The notes under the pieces: generated by a model
Told to the model about the DNA's origin: nothing
The model's input: only the letters and a program-made list of their open reading frames with translations
Databases searched by the model: none
Source of the DNA: Vibrio sp. 99-70-13A1
GTDB taxonomy: Bacteria; Pseudomonadota; Gammaproteobacteria; Enterobacterales; Vibrionaceae
Reading direction: 5' to 3'
DNA: 64,000 bases
NCBI RefSeq assembly: GCF_013114625.1
Contig: NZ_VTXD01000007.1
Coordinates: 1-64,000, forward strand
Part shown: in pieces, positions 8,982-18,501 of the stretch
How the letters are laid out: the number at the start of each line of letters is the position of its first letter
Numbering within the stretch: position 1 is the stretch's first letter
Translations under genes and position numbers: made by a program

Positions 8982-9575
8982 TTAGTGAGAACCGCAGCCA
9001 CCGCCACCGCAGCAGCCTTCTTTTTTCTCTTCACCGTGGTCGTGACCTTCGCCACCACAGCAGCCGCCTTCGTGATCATGGTCATGATCGTGGTCGTGAC
9101 CACAGCCACCTTCTTGGTGTACGTGACCGTGTTGAACTTCTTCTTCAGTCGCTTCACGAACTGCCACTACTTCAACGTCAAACGTTAGAGTTTGGCCAGC
9201 TAGCATGTGGTTACCATCAACCACTACTTCGTCGCCATCTACTTCAGTCACTTCAACTGGGATTGGACCTTGGTCAGTATCTGCTAGGAAACGCATGCCA
9301 ACTTCGATTTGCTCAACACCTTGGAATACATCAGCAGGAACGCGCTGAACTAGTGCGTCGTTATGCTCGCCGTAAGCGTCTTCAGGTGTAACAGTTGCAG
9401 AGAACTTGTCACCAGCAACTTTGCCTTCAAGCTCAGTTTCAAGACCAGTAATTAGGTTGTTGTGACCGTGAAGGTAATCTAACGGAGCTTCGATTGTCGA
9501 TTGGTCAACAACTACGCCGTCTTCAAGTTTTACTTGATACGCGACACTAACTACTACGTTCTTTTCAATTTTCAT
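8982..9575 (-). CDS. slyD: FKBP-type peptidyl-prolyl isomerase SlyD
   Basis: A 197-residue cytoplasmic prolyl isomerase, chaperone and metallochaperone (nickel delivery to hydrogenase maturation in E. coli). The split FKBP domain is residues 1-150 with the IF insert between the halves (VTPEDAYGEHNDALVQRVP). The C-terminal tail (about 150-197) is rich in His, Cys, Gly and Asp: repeated HDHDHDHDHEGGCCGG and GCCGGGGCGSH, a metal-binding region. Terminator immediately downstream. The His/Cys tail makes several spurious frames on the opposite strand. Confidence 0.95.
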   Translation of the reverse strand: MKIEKNVVVSVAYQVKLEDGVVVDQSTIEAPLDYLHGHNNLITGLETELEGKVAGDKFSATVTPEDAYGEHNDALVQRVPADVFQGVEQIEVGMRFLADTDQGPIPVEVTEVDGDEVVVDGNHMLAGQTLTFDVEVVAVREATEEEVQHGHVHQEGGCGHDHDHDHDHEGGCCGGEGHDHGEEKKEGCCGGGGCGSH

Positions 9576-9671
9576 GGGAGCTCCAAGGAGGTTGAACTAG
9601 GCTCTTTACGCATAGAGCCTAAGAATAAAATTTACACATCGACATTATGGGGATGAATTGCTGAAACTCAA

Positions 9672-9872
9672 TCATTCTGGCTTAAAAATACCAATCATTT
9701 CCTGCTTAGCATGTTCATTTTTTTCTACAGCTTTCGGTTTTCTTTGTTCCGAGAAGTCACATTCCACACATTCTACGAGCTCTATATTATTCTCAATCCA
9801 CCAGCGTAGGGTGTCTTGAGTACTACAACTGGGGCAACTTGCACCCGCTATAAAGCGTTTTTTCTGTTTCAC
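9672..9872 (-). CDS. yheV: YheV family zinc-ribbon protein
   Basis: A 66-residue protein with two CxxC pairs (CPSC at about 13-16 and CVEC at about 35-38), consistent with a small zinc ribbon, and a basic Lys-rich tail. Function unknown. It follows kefB by 65 bases on the same strand, as in E. coli (kefG-kefB-yheV-slyD), which supports the assignment despite its small size. Confidence 0.88.
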   Translation of the reverse strand: MKQKKRFIAGASCPSCSTQDTLRWWIENNIELVECVECDFSEQRKPKAVEKNEHAKQEMIGIFKPE

Positions 9873-9937
9873 GTTATCTATCCTTTACGGCTTTGGTTTT
9901 TAGTAGGTAAGCCACTTAGGCAATAATGCCGATACAC

Positions 9938-11737
9938 TTATTGCCAATAATTTCGAGATTGACGGTCATTTTCCATCTCATGACCAAAAATCTCTTCAAG
10001 CTCTTTACGGGCTTCTTTAGCTCTTGAGGCTAATTCTTTATCTTCAGTATGCTGAGGCAGCAATTCTTTTAACATAGCATTATCTAGCTTTCTAAAATGT
10101 GCTTCGGCTCTTTTTGCTTTATATGGATGCATGCCTAATTCGGTCAGTGTTTGGCGACCTAGATCTAATGCACCTAAGAAGGTTTCCCGAGAGTAATTAT
10201 CCACACCATGATTCATCAATTGATACGCTTCTACCCGGCTTCTTGCTCGTGCAAGTAATTTTAAGCGAGGGAAGTGATGACGACACAAATCAACAATCTT
10301 CATGATCTCATCCGGCGAGTCAGTACAAATCACCATGGCTTCAGCTTTATCCGCCCCTGCAGCCCTTAATAGATCAAGCTGAGTAGCATCACCATAAAAC
10401 ACTTTATAACCAAACTTTCTTAAGAGATGGATTTGGCTCGCATCGCTTTCTAGTACTGTGATTCGGATTTTATTGGCATACATTAGACGCCCGATAATCT
10501 GACCAAAACGACCAAAGCCCGCAATGATAACTCTTGGACTACGATCAATCACATCCGAAGACATGCCTTCTTCTTCACTAATCTGATTTAATTGCTTAGC
10601 AAAAAACTTATCCTGCAACTTCAGCATCAATGGGGTTGTTACCATAGATAAGCTCACGACCACTAATAGAAAAGAGGCTTGCTCTGCCGTTAGAATGCCT
10701 TGAGTACTTGCAGCAGTAAAAATAACAAAAGCGAACTCACCACCTTGGCTTAAGATCATTGCCATGCGGCTTCTAGCTTTAGGACCAATAGAAAAAGCCC
10801 GTGCCAGATAATACAAAATCAAGCCTTTGGTTATCACTAACCCAGCAACCGCGATCAATACTTCAAATGGCGCTAAGGCTAATAGACCTAGATTGACCGC
10901 CATACCTACTGAAATAAAGAACAAACCAAGCAATAAACCTTTAAACGGCTCAATCGCAATTTCTAATTCATGGCGATATTCACTTTCGGCAAGAAGTACC
11001 CCTGCCAAGAATGTCCCAAGAGCCATCGACAGACCAATTTTTTGCATCAACACCGCAATGCCGATAACAAGCAATAACGCCGCAACAGTAAATAGTTCTC
11101 TTACTCCACTCATAACAACATAGCGGAATAAAGGTCTTACTAAGTAATGACCACCCATGAGTAAACCAAGAACCCCGGCTATCATCCATGCTGCATCATG
11201 CCAACCGCCACCAGTGCTACCAGCCAATAATGGCAGAACAGCAAGCATTGGAATTACCGCGATATCTTGAAAAAGTAAAACCGCGAAACCAGAGTCACCA
11301 GCTTCTTTTCCTGCTAAGCCTCTTTCTTCTATTACTCTTAATGCAATAGCCGTAGAAGAGAGTGCTAACCCCATACCAATTACAAGGCTGACTTGCCAAG
11401 TGTCTACAAACAAACTGGCCACGGCTGAGATAAACAATGTGGTCAAGGTGACCTGAGCGCCACCTAAACCTAAAATAGGTCCCCGCATTTGCCACAATTT
11501 TTTAGGGTTAAGTTCTAGCCCTATAAGGAACAGGAGTAATACAACGCCAAACTCGGAGAAATGCAGTATTGCTTCTACATCACTTATTAACCCAAGCCCC
11601 CATGGACCAATAGCCACACCTGCTAATAAATAACCGAGAACCGATCCCAGACCTGTTCGCTGAGCAATAGGAACTGCAATAACAGCAGCAGATAGGAAAA
11701 TCACACTACTTTGGAGAAAGTCACTAGTCAGAGCCAT
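9938..11737 (-). CDS. kefB: Glutathione-regulated potassium-efflux antiporter KefB
   Basis: A 599-residue K+/H+ antiporter: about 12-13 membrane helices of the CPA2 family (residues 1-385) followed by a cytoplasmic RCK/TrkA-N domain (about 395-520) with the Rossmann motif VIIAGFGRFGQIIGRLM. Efflux acidifies the cytoplasm and protects against electrophiles; glutathione keeps it shut and adducts open it. It overlaps kefG by 14 bases, so channel and ancillary protein are translationally coupled. KefB and KefC are similar, but the KefG neighbour favours KefB. Confidence 0.94.
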   Translation of the reverse strand: MALTSDFLQSSVIFLSAAVIAVPIAQRTGLGSVLGYLLAGVAIGPWGLGLISDVEAILHFSEFGVVLLLFLIGLELNPKKLWQMRGPILGLGGAQVTLTTLFISAVASLFVDTWQVSLVIGMGLALSSTAIALRVIEERGLAGKEAGDSGFAVLLFQDIAVIPMLAVLPLLAGSTGGGWHDAAWMIAGVLGLLMGGHYLVRPLFRYVVMSGVRELFTVAALLLVIGIAVLMQKIGLSMALGTFLAGVLLAESEYRHELEIAIEPFKGLLLGLFFISVGMAVNLGLLALAPFEVLIAVAGLVITKGLILYYLARAFSIGPKARSRMAMILSQGGEFAFVIFTAASTQGILTAEQASFLLVVVSLSMVTTPLMLKLQDKFFAKQLNQISEEEGMSSDVIDRSPRVIIAGFGRFGQIIGRLMYANKIRITVLESDASQIHLLRKFGYKVFYGDATQLDLLRAAGADKAEAMVICTDSPDEIMKIVDLCRHHFPRLKLLARARSRVEAYQLMNHGVDNYSRETFLGALDLGRQTLTELGMHPYKAKRAEAHFRKLDNAMLKELLPQHTEDKELASRAKEARKELEEIFGHEMENDRQSRNYWQ

Positions 11738-12332
11738 CTTCTGCTCCTGTGTCTTGAGTCGAATCTTCCGGTGAAATGACTAACGGATTGCGTAACCAAT
11801 TTCGATATTGGTCAGCATGTTGGTAGCGCTCTGCATCTGAAACGTTTCTCGCCCAGTGGAGCACTAAAGGCTCCATCCAGTTCATCTTGCAAAGCAAAGC
11901 CGTCAATTCGAACGGTTGCAAAATTTCTTGTAGAGGATATTTATTATAGCCGCTCTCACCGAATGCTTCTTCTTTGCCACCAGTAGTAATCACACTACGC
12001 CAGTATTTACCTTGTAGTGCCGTTTCTTCACCAAAAGCAAAACCTTTACACAAAACACGATCGAACCATTCTTTTAAGAGGGATGGGCATGAGTACATAA
12101 ACAAAGGATGTTGGAACACAATGACATCATGTTCACTTAACAATTGATGCTCAAAAGGAACATCAATGAAAAAGTCAGGATAGGCGGCATACAAATCATG
12201 CACCTTAACGTGATGCAAAGACTCGATCTTTTTGATCATGACCTGATTGGCAATCGAGCTTTGCGGCTCAGGGTGAGCGTAGATAATCAGAACTTTAGGC
12301 ACTGACTCATTAGCTAATGGTGTATTACTCAT
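11724..12332 (-). CDS. kefG: KefB ancillary quinone-reductase-like protein KefG
   Basis: A 202-residue flavodoxin-fold NAD(P)H oxidoreductase needed for full KefB activity in E. coli. Family features: VLIIYAHPEPQSS near the start, FQHPLFMYSCPSLLKEWFDRV in the middle (shown only as FQHPLFMYSCPSLLKEW here), and GFAFGEE. An upstream TTG frame reaches 12359, but the ATG at 12330-12332 is the conventional start. The first ten or so residues before the conserved core are not conserved, so start choice is moderate confidence. Confidence 0.9.
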   Translation of the reverse strand: MSNTPLANESVPKVLIIYAHPEPQSSIANQVMIKKIESLHHVKVHDLYAAYPDFFIDVPFEHQLLSEHDVIVFQHPLFMYSCPSLLKEWFDRVLCKGFAFGEETALQGKYWRSVITTGGKEEAFGESGYNKYPLQEILQPFELTALLCKMNWMEPLVLHWARNVSDAERYQHADQYRNWLRNPLVISPEDSTQDTGAEDGSD

Positions 12333-12527
12333 TCCTTCGAAACATTCCTTACAAAGCAAAGCGTTGAAACAGCGTCTATTTACCTAAAATAAAACAGTAC
12401 GCATTCAAGTAAAGGTTATCAATATGTTATCTGCATCATAACCCAAATTGCATTGTGATCGACTTTTATCTGGTTTACCCCTACTATGCCTGTCGTCTGC
12501 CCACCTCTAATTTCAATTGCTATTTCT

Positions 12528-14450
12528 ATGATTACTTTCTCTGATATTCAACTGCTTCGCGGCGGTAAACCATTACTTGAACAAGCTTCAGCAACTATCC
12601 AACCTGGCGATAAAGTCGGTCTAGTCGGTAAAAACGGCTGTGGTAAGTCCACATTATTCGCTCTTATTAAAGACGAACTTTCTATTGATGGCGGTACCTT
12701 TAGCCAACCTGCTCATTGGGAATTAGCGTGGGTTGCTCAAGAAACACCTGCATTAGAGCGCACGGCCATTGAATACGTAATTGATGGTGATAGAGAGTAT
12801 CGAGGATTAGAAGATCAACTAGCAAAAGCCGAGCAAGATGATAACGGCACGTTAGTAGCGGAGATTCACGGTAAAATAGAAACGATTGGTGGCTACACAA
12901 TTAAATCACGTGCGGCTGAACTGCTAGATGGTTTAGGCTTTAGCCAAGAGCAAATGTCATGGAACTTGCCACAATTCTCTGGTGGTTGGCGTATGCGTTT
13001 AAACCTAGCGCAAGCACTACTGTGCCGAAGTGATCTACTGCTACTTGATGAACCAACCAACCACTTAGATTTAGATGCAGTAATGTGGTTAGAGCGTTGG
13101 TTGCAAAACTACCCAGGCACACTGGTACTGATTTCTCACGATAGAGACTTCTTAGACCCAATCGTGAACCGTATTATTCATGTTGAAAACCAACTGCTGA
13201 ACGAATATACCGGTAACTACTCGTCTTTCGAAACACAGCGTGCTCAGAAGCTAATCCTTCAACAAGCAATGTATCAAAAGCAGCAGAAACAAATGTCGCA
13301 CATGCAAAGCTACATTGACCGTTTCCGTTACAAAGCATCGAAAGCTCGCCAAGCACAAAGCCGCATTAAAGCATTAGAAAAAATGGAACAGGTGTTACCT
13401 GCTCAATTTGATAACCCGTTTAACTTCCAATTCAAAGAACCAGACGCTTTACCAAATCCGATCATGATGATGGACGAAGTATCAGCAGGCTATGGTGATC
13501 ACCTCATCCTCGAAAAGATTCGTTTGAATTTGGTTCCTGGTAGCCGAATTGGTTTACTGGGTCGTAATGGCGCAGGTAAATCAACACTGATCAAACTGCT
13601 TTCTGGTGAATTGAAACAACAAGGTGGTGAATTAAGTTATTCTCAAGGCGTTAAGATCGGCTACTTTGCTCAGCACCAATTGGAAACTTTGCACCCTGAA
13701 GAAACACCATTACAGCACATGATGCAAATTGCGCCAAAGCACACAGAACAGCAATTGCGTGATTACCTAGGTAGCTTTGGTTTCCAAGGCGAAAAAGCCA
13801 TGGATAAGGTTGCGCCTTTCTCTGGTGGCGAAAAAGCACGCCTCGTGTTGGCATTAGTCGTTTGGCAAAAGCCGAACTTACTTCTACTTGATGAACCAAC
13901 CAACCACCTTGATTTGGATATGCGTCAGGCTCTGACTTTTGCCCTACAAACATTTGAAGGCGCAATGGTCATTGTCAGCCACGATAGATACTTACTCCGC
14001 GCGACAACTGATGATCTATATTTAGTACATGACAAGCAAGTTGCTCCTTTTGATGGTGACCTAACAGACTATTACAAATGGTTATCAGAGCAACAAAAAG
14101 TCGAGCGTAAAGAAGCGCAAGCACTTGCTCCTGCAAAAGAAAGCACCAATAGTGCTGCCGCTAAAAAAGATCAAAAGCGTCGTGAGGCAGAATTCAGAAA
14201 ACTGACTGCACCAATTCGTAAAAAGCTGACTCAATTTGAAAAGAAAATGGACTCGCTGACACTTTCTTTAGAAGAAGCAGAACAAGAATTGTCAGACACT
14301 TCTCTTTATGAAGCCGAAAATAAAGCTAGACTTAATAAAGTATTGGCACAACAAGCCACCAGTAAATCTCAATTAGAAGAAGTTGAAATGGATTGGATGG
14401 CAGCCCAAGAAGAACTAGAACAAATGGAACAGGATATAGATAGCCTATGA
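12528..14450 (+). CDS. yheS: ABC-F family ATPase YheS
   Basis: A 640-residue soluble protein with two ABC ATPase domains: Walker A GLVGKNGCGKST and GLLGRNGAGKST, signatures FSGGWRMRL and FSGGEKARL, and two Walker B LLLLDEPTNHLDL motifs. Between them is the ABC-F linker, and a coiled-coil, Lys/Glu-rich C-terminal extension runs from about 535. ABC-F proteins act on ribosomes; YheS's exact substrate was unclear to me. The ATG at 12528 (MITFSDIQLLRGGK) matches the family start; a longer frame begins at 12486 without a ribosome-binding site. Overlaps the next gene by 4 bases. Confidence 0.94.
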   Translation: MITFSDIQLLRGGKPLLEQASATIQPGDKVGLVGKNGCGKSTLFALIKDELSIDGGTFSQPAHWELAWVAQETPALERTAIEYVIDGDREYRGLEDQLAKAEQDDNGTLVAEIHGKIETIGGYTIKSRAAELLDGLGFSQEQMSWNLPQFSGGWRMRLNLAQALLCRSDLLLLDEPTNHLDLDAVMWLERWLQNYPGTLVLISHDRDFLDPIVNRIIHVENQLLNEYTGNYSSFETQRAQKLILQQAMYQKQQKQMSHMQSYIDRFRYKASKARQAQSRIKALEKMEQVLPAQFDNPFNFQFKEPDALPNPIMMMDEVSAGYGDHLILEKIRLNLVPGSRIGLLGRNGAGKSTLIKLLSGELKQQGGELSYSQGVKIGYFAQHQLETLHPEETPLQHMMQIAPKHTEQQLRDYLGSFGFQGEKAMDKVAPFSGGEKARLVLALVVWQKPNLLLLDEPTNHLDLDMRQALTFALQTFEGAMVIVSHDRYLLRATTDDLYLVHDKQVAPFDGDLTDYYKWLSEQQKVERKEAQALAPAKESTNSAAAKKDQKRREAEFRKLTAPIRKKLTQFEKKMDSLTLSLEEAEQELSDTSLYEAENKARLNKVLAQQATSKSQLEEVEMDWMAAQEELEQMEQDIDSL

Positions 14451-14926
14451 GCCTAGAGCACGTAACGATATCACTAACACTTGAACGACTCTGGCAGTTT
14501 AGCCTTCAGTATTACAGTGTGCGTGAAGTAAAAGATGCGTGCTTATCTCTCCAAAATAATTTCCATGGCAATGTTAACTTGCTGCTGCTACTTAAATGGC
14601 TAGATGAGCAGCAAGTTAGCTTTCACGAAGAAGACTGGCACAAAGTCCAGCAATGTTTAAGTCGCTCAGAGACTTTACTGCATAGCTATCGTGAATTCAG
14701 AAAACACCTAAAGCATCACGTTTCTGATTCTCTGTATCGAGAAGCTCTTCAGTTTGAGCTTCAGCTTGAAAAACAGCAGCAGTCGGATTTGGTGGACTGC
14801 ATTAATACCCTTCCCCTTAATACGAATTACCAAGAGCCTCTTGTTTTACGCTACTGCCGTTTACTGGGTGGAGAGTCTCTTTATCGCGCATTTTCAGAAC
14901 CTGCTCCTCATATCGCCAATCAATAA
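14447..14926 (+). CDS. TIGR02444 (DUF2390) family protein
   Basis: A 159-residue protein of unknown function, largely helical, opening with TLERLWQFSLQYYSVREVKDA, a pattern I associate with the TIGR02444/DUF2390 family that typically sits next to yheS. The start overlaps the yheS stop (ATGA), so the two are translationally coupled. No signal peptide, membrane segment or catalytic motif is evident. Confidence 0.85.
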   Translation: MSLEHVTISLTLERLWQFSLQYYSVREVKDACLSLQNNFHGNVNLLLLLKWLDEQQVSFHEEDWHKVQQCLSRSETLLHSYREFRKHLKHHVSDSLYREALQFELQLEKQQQSDLVDCINTLPLNTNYQEPLVLRYCRLLGGESLYRAFSEPAPHIANQ

Positions 14927-15211
14927 GCTCCAATTGATCAAATAAGCTCAATTGACTAAAGAAGCCTGACATCAGCACTCTTAAATATCAACCTAGTCTT
15001 ATCCCTCTCCTATAAGGGACATCTATTACTTGGATACTTGGTTTATCGGCTAATGAGCTAATGAGCTAATGACTCACTGGCACTCCCCAATATGCCATCA
15101 TTGCTTCCATTCATACGTACTCAACACTTGCACTCAACGCACTGATAGACCAAGCTCAAAGAGTAAAAGCCTAAATATTATTACTCATTAACAGATGGAC
15201 TGAGTTTTTCT

Positions 15212-16189
15212 ATGACCATATTTACCGCAGCTGCGGGCTTATCAAACCCTCATCTACAAACTCTAGTGCCGCGGTTTATTCGCAAGCAGACGTTGTTCAA
15301 ACCCACTTGGCAAACCTTAGATACACCAGATGGTGACTTTCTCGATCTTGCTTGGAGCGAAGACCCGAAAAGTGAGCAGCTAAAGAAGAAGCCTATCTTC
15401 GTGTTATTTCACGGATTAGAAGGCAGCTTTGAAAGCCCTTATGCCAATGGGTTAATGAATGCTTTCGCGAAGGACGGTTGGCTATCTGTGATGATGCACT
15501 TTAGAGGATGCAGCGGAAAACCCAACAGATTAGCTAGAGCCTATCACTCAGGTGAAGTGGAAGATGCCCGCTTCTTTCTCGAATTTTTAAACGAGCAATT
15601 CCCAGACAATCCTAAAGTGGCTGTTGGCATTTCTTTGGGCGGTAACATGCTCGCTAATTACTTAGCCGATTACGCTGATGACCCTTTGCTATCAGCCGCA
15701 ACCATAGTGTCAGCCCCTTTTGATCTTGCCAGCTGCTCAAGTCGCATTGAGCAAGGCTTCTCCAAGGTCTACAAAAAGTACTTATTAAACTCACTAAAAG
15801 ATAATGCCTTGAAAAAAGGTCAGATTTTGCTTGATGAGCTAGGGATAAGCGCAGAATCAATCAAGAATATCCGTCGCTTATACGAATTTGATGAAAAGAT
15901 TACCGCTCCATTGCATGGTTTCAAAAACGCTCAAGATTACTATGTGAAATGTTCAGCGCTTTCAAAGCTGCAAAAGATCAAACTGCCTACTCAGATCATT
16001 CACGCTAAAGATGATCCTTTTATGACTGATGCCGTGATCCCTAAATTTGTGCTTCCTGAAAATATTGATTACCGACTCTTTCAGCATGGTGGTCATGTCG
16101 GATTTATTACAGGGAATACTTTAAAACCTCGCTTTTGGTTAGAAGAAGCATTACCTGCCTACTATGAAAGTATCCAAGATTCGGCATAA
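15212..16189 (+). CDS. yheT: YheT-family alpha/beta hydrolase
   Basis: A 325-residue alpha/beta hydrolase of the YheT/UPF0017 type. The family opening (NPHLQTLVPRFIR) is followed by VLFHGLEGSFESPY (oxyanion region), the nucleophile elbow GISLGGN (Ser about 143) and a C-terminal catalytic His in QHGGHVGFI; an Asp in HAKDDPFM completes the triad. Substrate unknown; some relatives are esterases. It heads the yheT-yheU-prkB-crp run, 285 bases after the previous gene. Confidence 0.93.
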   Translation: MTIFTAAAGLSNPHLQTLVPRFIRKQTLFKPTWQTLDTPDGDFLDLAWSEDPKSEQLKKKPIFVLFHGLEGSFESPYANGLMNAFAKDGWLSVMMHFRGCSGKPNRLARAYHSGEVEDARFFLEFLNEQFPDNPKVAVGISLGGNMLANYLADYADDPLLSAATIVSAPFDLASCSSRIEQGFSKVYKKYLLNSLKDNALKKGQILLDELGISAESIKNIRRLYEFDEKITAPLHGFKNAQDYYVKCSALSKLQKIKLPTQIIHAKDDPFMTDAVIPKFVLPENIDYRLFQHGGHVGFITGNTLKPRFWLEEALPAYYESIQDSA

Positions 16190-16272
16190 TAGCCGCCTTG
16201 TTTTCTTTCGTCATTTCAATTGAGCCAATTAAGGTTCAAACCAAAATCTGACCGTAAAATAGAGATGTATTT

Positions 16273-16485
16273 ATGATCATTCCATGGCAAGACATTGCAC
16301 CTGAAACCTTAGAAAACCTCATTAAAGAGTTTGTGCTTCGTGAAGGTACTGACTACGGTGATGTTGAAATTTCTCTACAAAACAAAATTGACCAAGTTAA
16401 AAATCAACTGAAAACAGGTGATGCCAATATCGTTTTTTCTGAGCTGCATGAGACCGTTGATATTCAGCTGCGACATACGATGTAA
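16273..16485 (+). CDS. yheU: YheU family protein
   Basis: A 70-residue protein of unknown function (UPF0270). The start [20 protein letters not shown] and the segment LREGTDYG are characteristic of the family. It lies between yheT and prkB on the same strand, as in E. coli. Confidence 0.92.
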   Translation: MIIPWQDIAPETLENLIKEFVLREGTDYGDVEISLQNKIDQVKNQLKTGDANIVFSELHETVDIQLRHTM

Positions 16486-16622
16486 TACAAGAGAAGTAGT
16501 ACAAGAAAATAAGCGAGAAATGCGATATTGGTGAGCATACAGCTATGCTGCGTTAGCCAATGAGCCATGTTATAGTGAAAACGATTGCTAACAAGTAAGT
16601 TATTACAAAGACAAGGGTTGTC

Positions 16623-17492
16623 ATGTCCGCTAAACATCCAATTATCGCAGTAACGGGTTCATCAGGAGCCGGTACGACTACAACTTCAGAAGCCTTTAGA
16701 AAAATGTTCAATATGATGGACGTAAAGGCTGCATGGGTAGAAGGCGATAGCTTTCACCGTTTCACTCGCCCAGAAATGGACGTAGAGATCCGTAAAGCCC
16801 GCGAGCAAGGAAAACACATCAGCTACTTTGGTCCGCAAGCGAACGACTTTGGGGCACTAGCTGAGTTTTTTCGTAAGTATGGCAATGAAGGGGCTGGTCA
16901 AGTACGCCGCTACCTACACACTTTTGATGAAGCCGTTCCATACAATCAAATGCCAGGCACTTTCACTCCTTGGCAAGAAATCCCTGAAAATTCAGATGTG
17001 ATGTTCTATGAAGGACTGCACGGTGGTGTTGTTGATGGCGATATTAACGCCTCACAGCATGTCGATTTATTGATTGGCATGGTACCTATTGTGAACTTAG
17101 AGTGGATTCAAAAGTTCGTCCGAGATACTCGAGATCGAGGGCATTCTCGTGAAGCGGTAATGGACTCAATTGTTCGCTCAATGGACGACTATTTGAACTA
17201 CATTACACCGCAATTTTCACGCACACATATTAATTTCCAGCGTGTTCCAACAGTAGATACATCGAATCCTTTGAACGCAAAAGGCATCCCTAGTTTAGAC
17301 GAAAGTTTCGTAGTCATACGATTGCGCGGTATTAAAAATGTCGACTTTCCATATCTTCTAGCTATGATTGATGGCTCATTTATGTCCCGACATAATACGC
17401 TAGTCGTGCCTGGCGGGAAGATGAGCTTTGCTATGGAGCTCATCGTAAGACCTATCCTTCAACAGCTGATTGAAACGGGAAAAATCGGTTAA
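16623..17492 (+). CDS. prkB: Phosphoribulokinase
   Basis: A 289-residue class I (bacterial) phosphoribulokinase, which would phosphorylate ribulose 5-phosphate with ATP. The P-loop is VTGSSGAGTTTT (about 10-21); FEGLHGG-like FYEGLHGGVVDGD and the basic segment RDTRDRGHSRE are family hallmarks. No RuBisCO is in this window, and vibrios are not known as CO2 fixers, so the physiological role is unclear; the same orphan gene occurs next to crp in E. coli. Confidence 0.93.
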   Translation: MSAKHPIIAVTGSSGAGTTTTSEAFRKMFNMMDVKAAWVEGDSFHRFTRPEMDVEIRKAREQGKHISYFGPQANDFGALAEFFRKYGNEGAGQVRRYLHTFDEAVPYNQMPGTFTPWQEIPENSDVMFYEGLHGGVVDGDINASQHVDLLIGMVPIVNLEWIQKFVRDTRDRGHSREAVMDSIVRSMDDYLNYITPQFSRTHINFQRVPTVDTSNPLNAKGIPSLDESFVVIRLRGIKNVDFPYLLAMIDGSFMSRHNTLVVPGGKMSFAMELIVRPILQQLIETGKIG

Positions 17493-17525
17493 CAGAACGA
17501 TGTATTATCAGGTTACTTTTCATAC

Positions 17526-17541
17526 CGTGATCATGTGCACA
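17526..17541 (+). promoter_or_regulatory. Candidate CRP-binding site upstream of crp
   Basis: CGTGATCATGTGCACA matches the CRP consensus TGTGA-N6-TCACA at 8 of 10 core positions. It lies about 190 bases upstream of the crp start, consistent with autoregulation as known in E. coli. Predicted from sequence only. Confidence 0.5.
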
Positions 17542-17733
17542 ATTTTGCGTAAAAAATCGCAGCTTGGTCACGATTAAAATCAAGAAATAGTGACTGAAAA
17601 AGGATACTATTTTAGACCGAAACAAAAGATAGCTTGCAGCACTGAAAAAGTGCTCTTACCCTAAAGCCTAATTTAGGCTTAGCTAATTAATACGGAAAGC
17701 AGCAAGCATACCCTGCAGAGGAAGTGAGATATT

Positions 17734-18366
17734 ATGGTTCTAGGTAAACCTCAAACCGATCCAACATTAGAATGGTTTCTGTCACATTGTCATATTCATA
17801 AGTACCCTTCTAAAAGCACGCTAATTCACGCTGGTGAAAAAGCGGAAACCTTGTACTACATCGTAAAAGGTTCTGTTGCAGTTTTAATCAAAGACGAAGA
17901 AGGTAAGGAAATGATTCTTTCTTACCTAAACCAAGGTGACTTTATTGGTGAACTTGGTCTATTTGAAGAAGACCAAGAGCGTACTGCTTGGGTTCGTGCT
18001 AAATCTCCTTGTGAAGTGGCTGAAATTTCATTTAAGAAATTCCGTCAACTTATCCAAGTGAACCCAGACATCTTAATGCGTCTATCATCTCAAATGGCTA
18101 ATCGTCTACAAGTGACTAGCCAAAAAGTAGGTGATTTAGCTTTCCTTGACGTGACTGGTCGTATCGCTCAAACGCTACTAAACCTAGCTAAACAGCCAGA
18201 TGCAATGACTCACCCAGACGGCATGCAAATCAAGATCACTCGTCAAGAGATCGGTCAGATTGTTGGCTGTTCACGTGAGACTGTTGGTCGTATCTTGAAA
18301 ATGCTAGAAGAGCAGAACTTAATTTCAGCTCACGGTAAGACTATCGTTGTTTACGGTACTCGCTAA
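17734..18366 (+). CDS. crp: cAMP receptor protein
   Basis: A 210-residue global regulator. The N-terminal cAMP-binding domain contains [12 protein letters not shown] and the phosphate-contacting [10 protein letters not shown]; the C-terminal helix-turn-helix is [21 protein letters not shown] (recognition helix RETVGR). It is near-identical in pattern to E. coli CRP and has its exact length. In vibrios CRP controls carbon use and competence, among much else. A candidate CRP site upstream suggests autoregulation. Confidence 0.98.
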   Translation: MVLGKPQTDPTLEWFLSHCHIHKYPSKSTLIHAGEKAETLYYIVKGSVAVLIKDEEGKEMILSYLNQGDFIGELGLFEEDQERTAWVRAKSPCEVAEISFKKFRQLIQVNPDILMRLSSQMANRLQVTSQKVGDLAFLDVTGRIAQTLLNLAKQPDAMTHPDGMQIKITRQEIGQIVGCSRETVGRILKMLEEQNLISAHGKTIVVYGTR

Positions 18367-18411
18367 TTTTTAATCGCTAGTATCTAGCCATTAAAAGCCG
18401 AGACAAATAAT

Positions 18412-18448
18412 AAAGCCACTAACTGTAAAGTTGGTGGCTTTTTCTTTT
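18412..18448 (+). terminator. Rho-independent terminator of crp
   Basis: AAAGCCACTAAC and GTTGGTGGCTTT form a 12-bp stem with one G-T pair, followed by TTCTTTT. It begins about 45 bases after the crp stop. Confidence 0.88.
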
Positions 18449-18501
18449 AGTCGGTCGTTCTAGAGCTTAATCATGAAAAAGCCTAGGAAAACTTAGATAG
18501 A

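Noticed and set aside
8746..9188. Open frames rich in Ser, Lys/Val or Phe around slyD and the hexanucleotide repeat
   Set aside because: They arise from reading the His/Cys-rich slyD tail and the CTTGAA repeat in other frames. The long Ser run is just the repeat translated.
12486..12527. Upstream extension of yheS
   Set aside because: An in-frame ATG at 12486 exists, but no ribosome-binding site precedes it and family members begin at the 12528 position.
15051..15073. Short repeat CTAATGAG x3 before yheT
   Set aside because: Only about 22 bases, far from any start codon and without further structure; likely chance.
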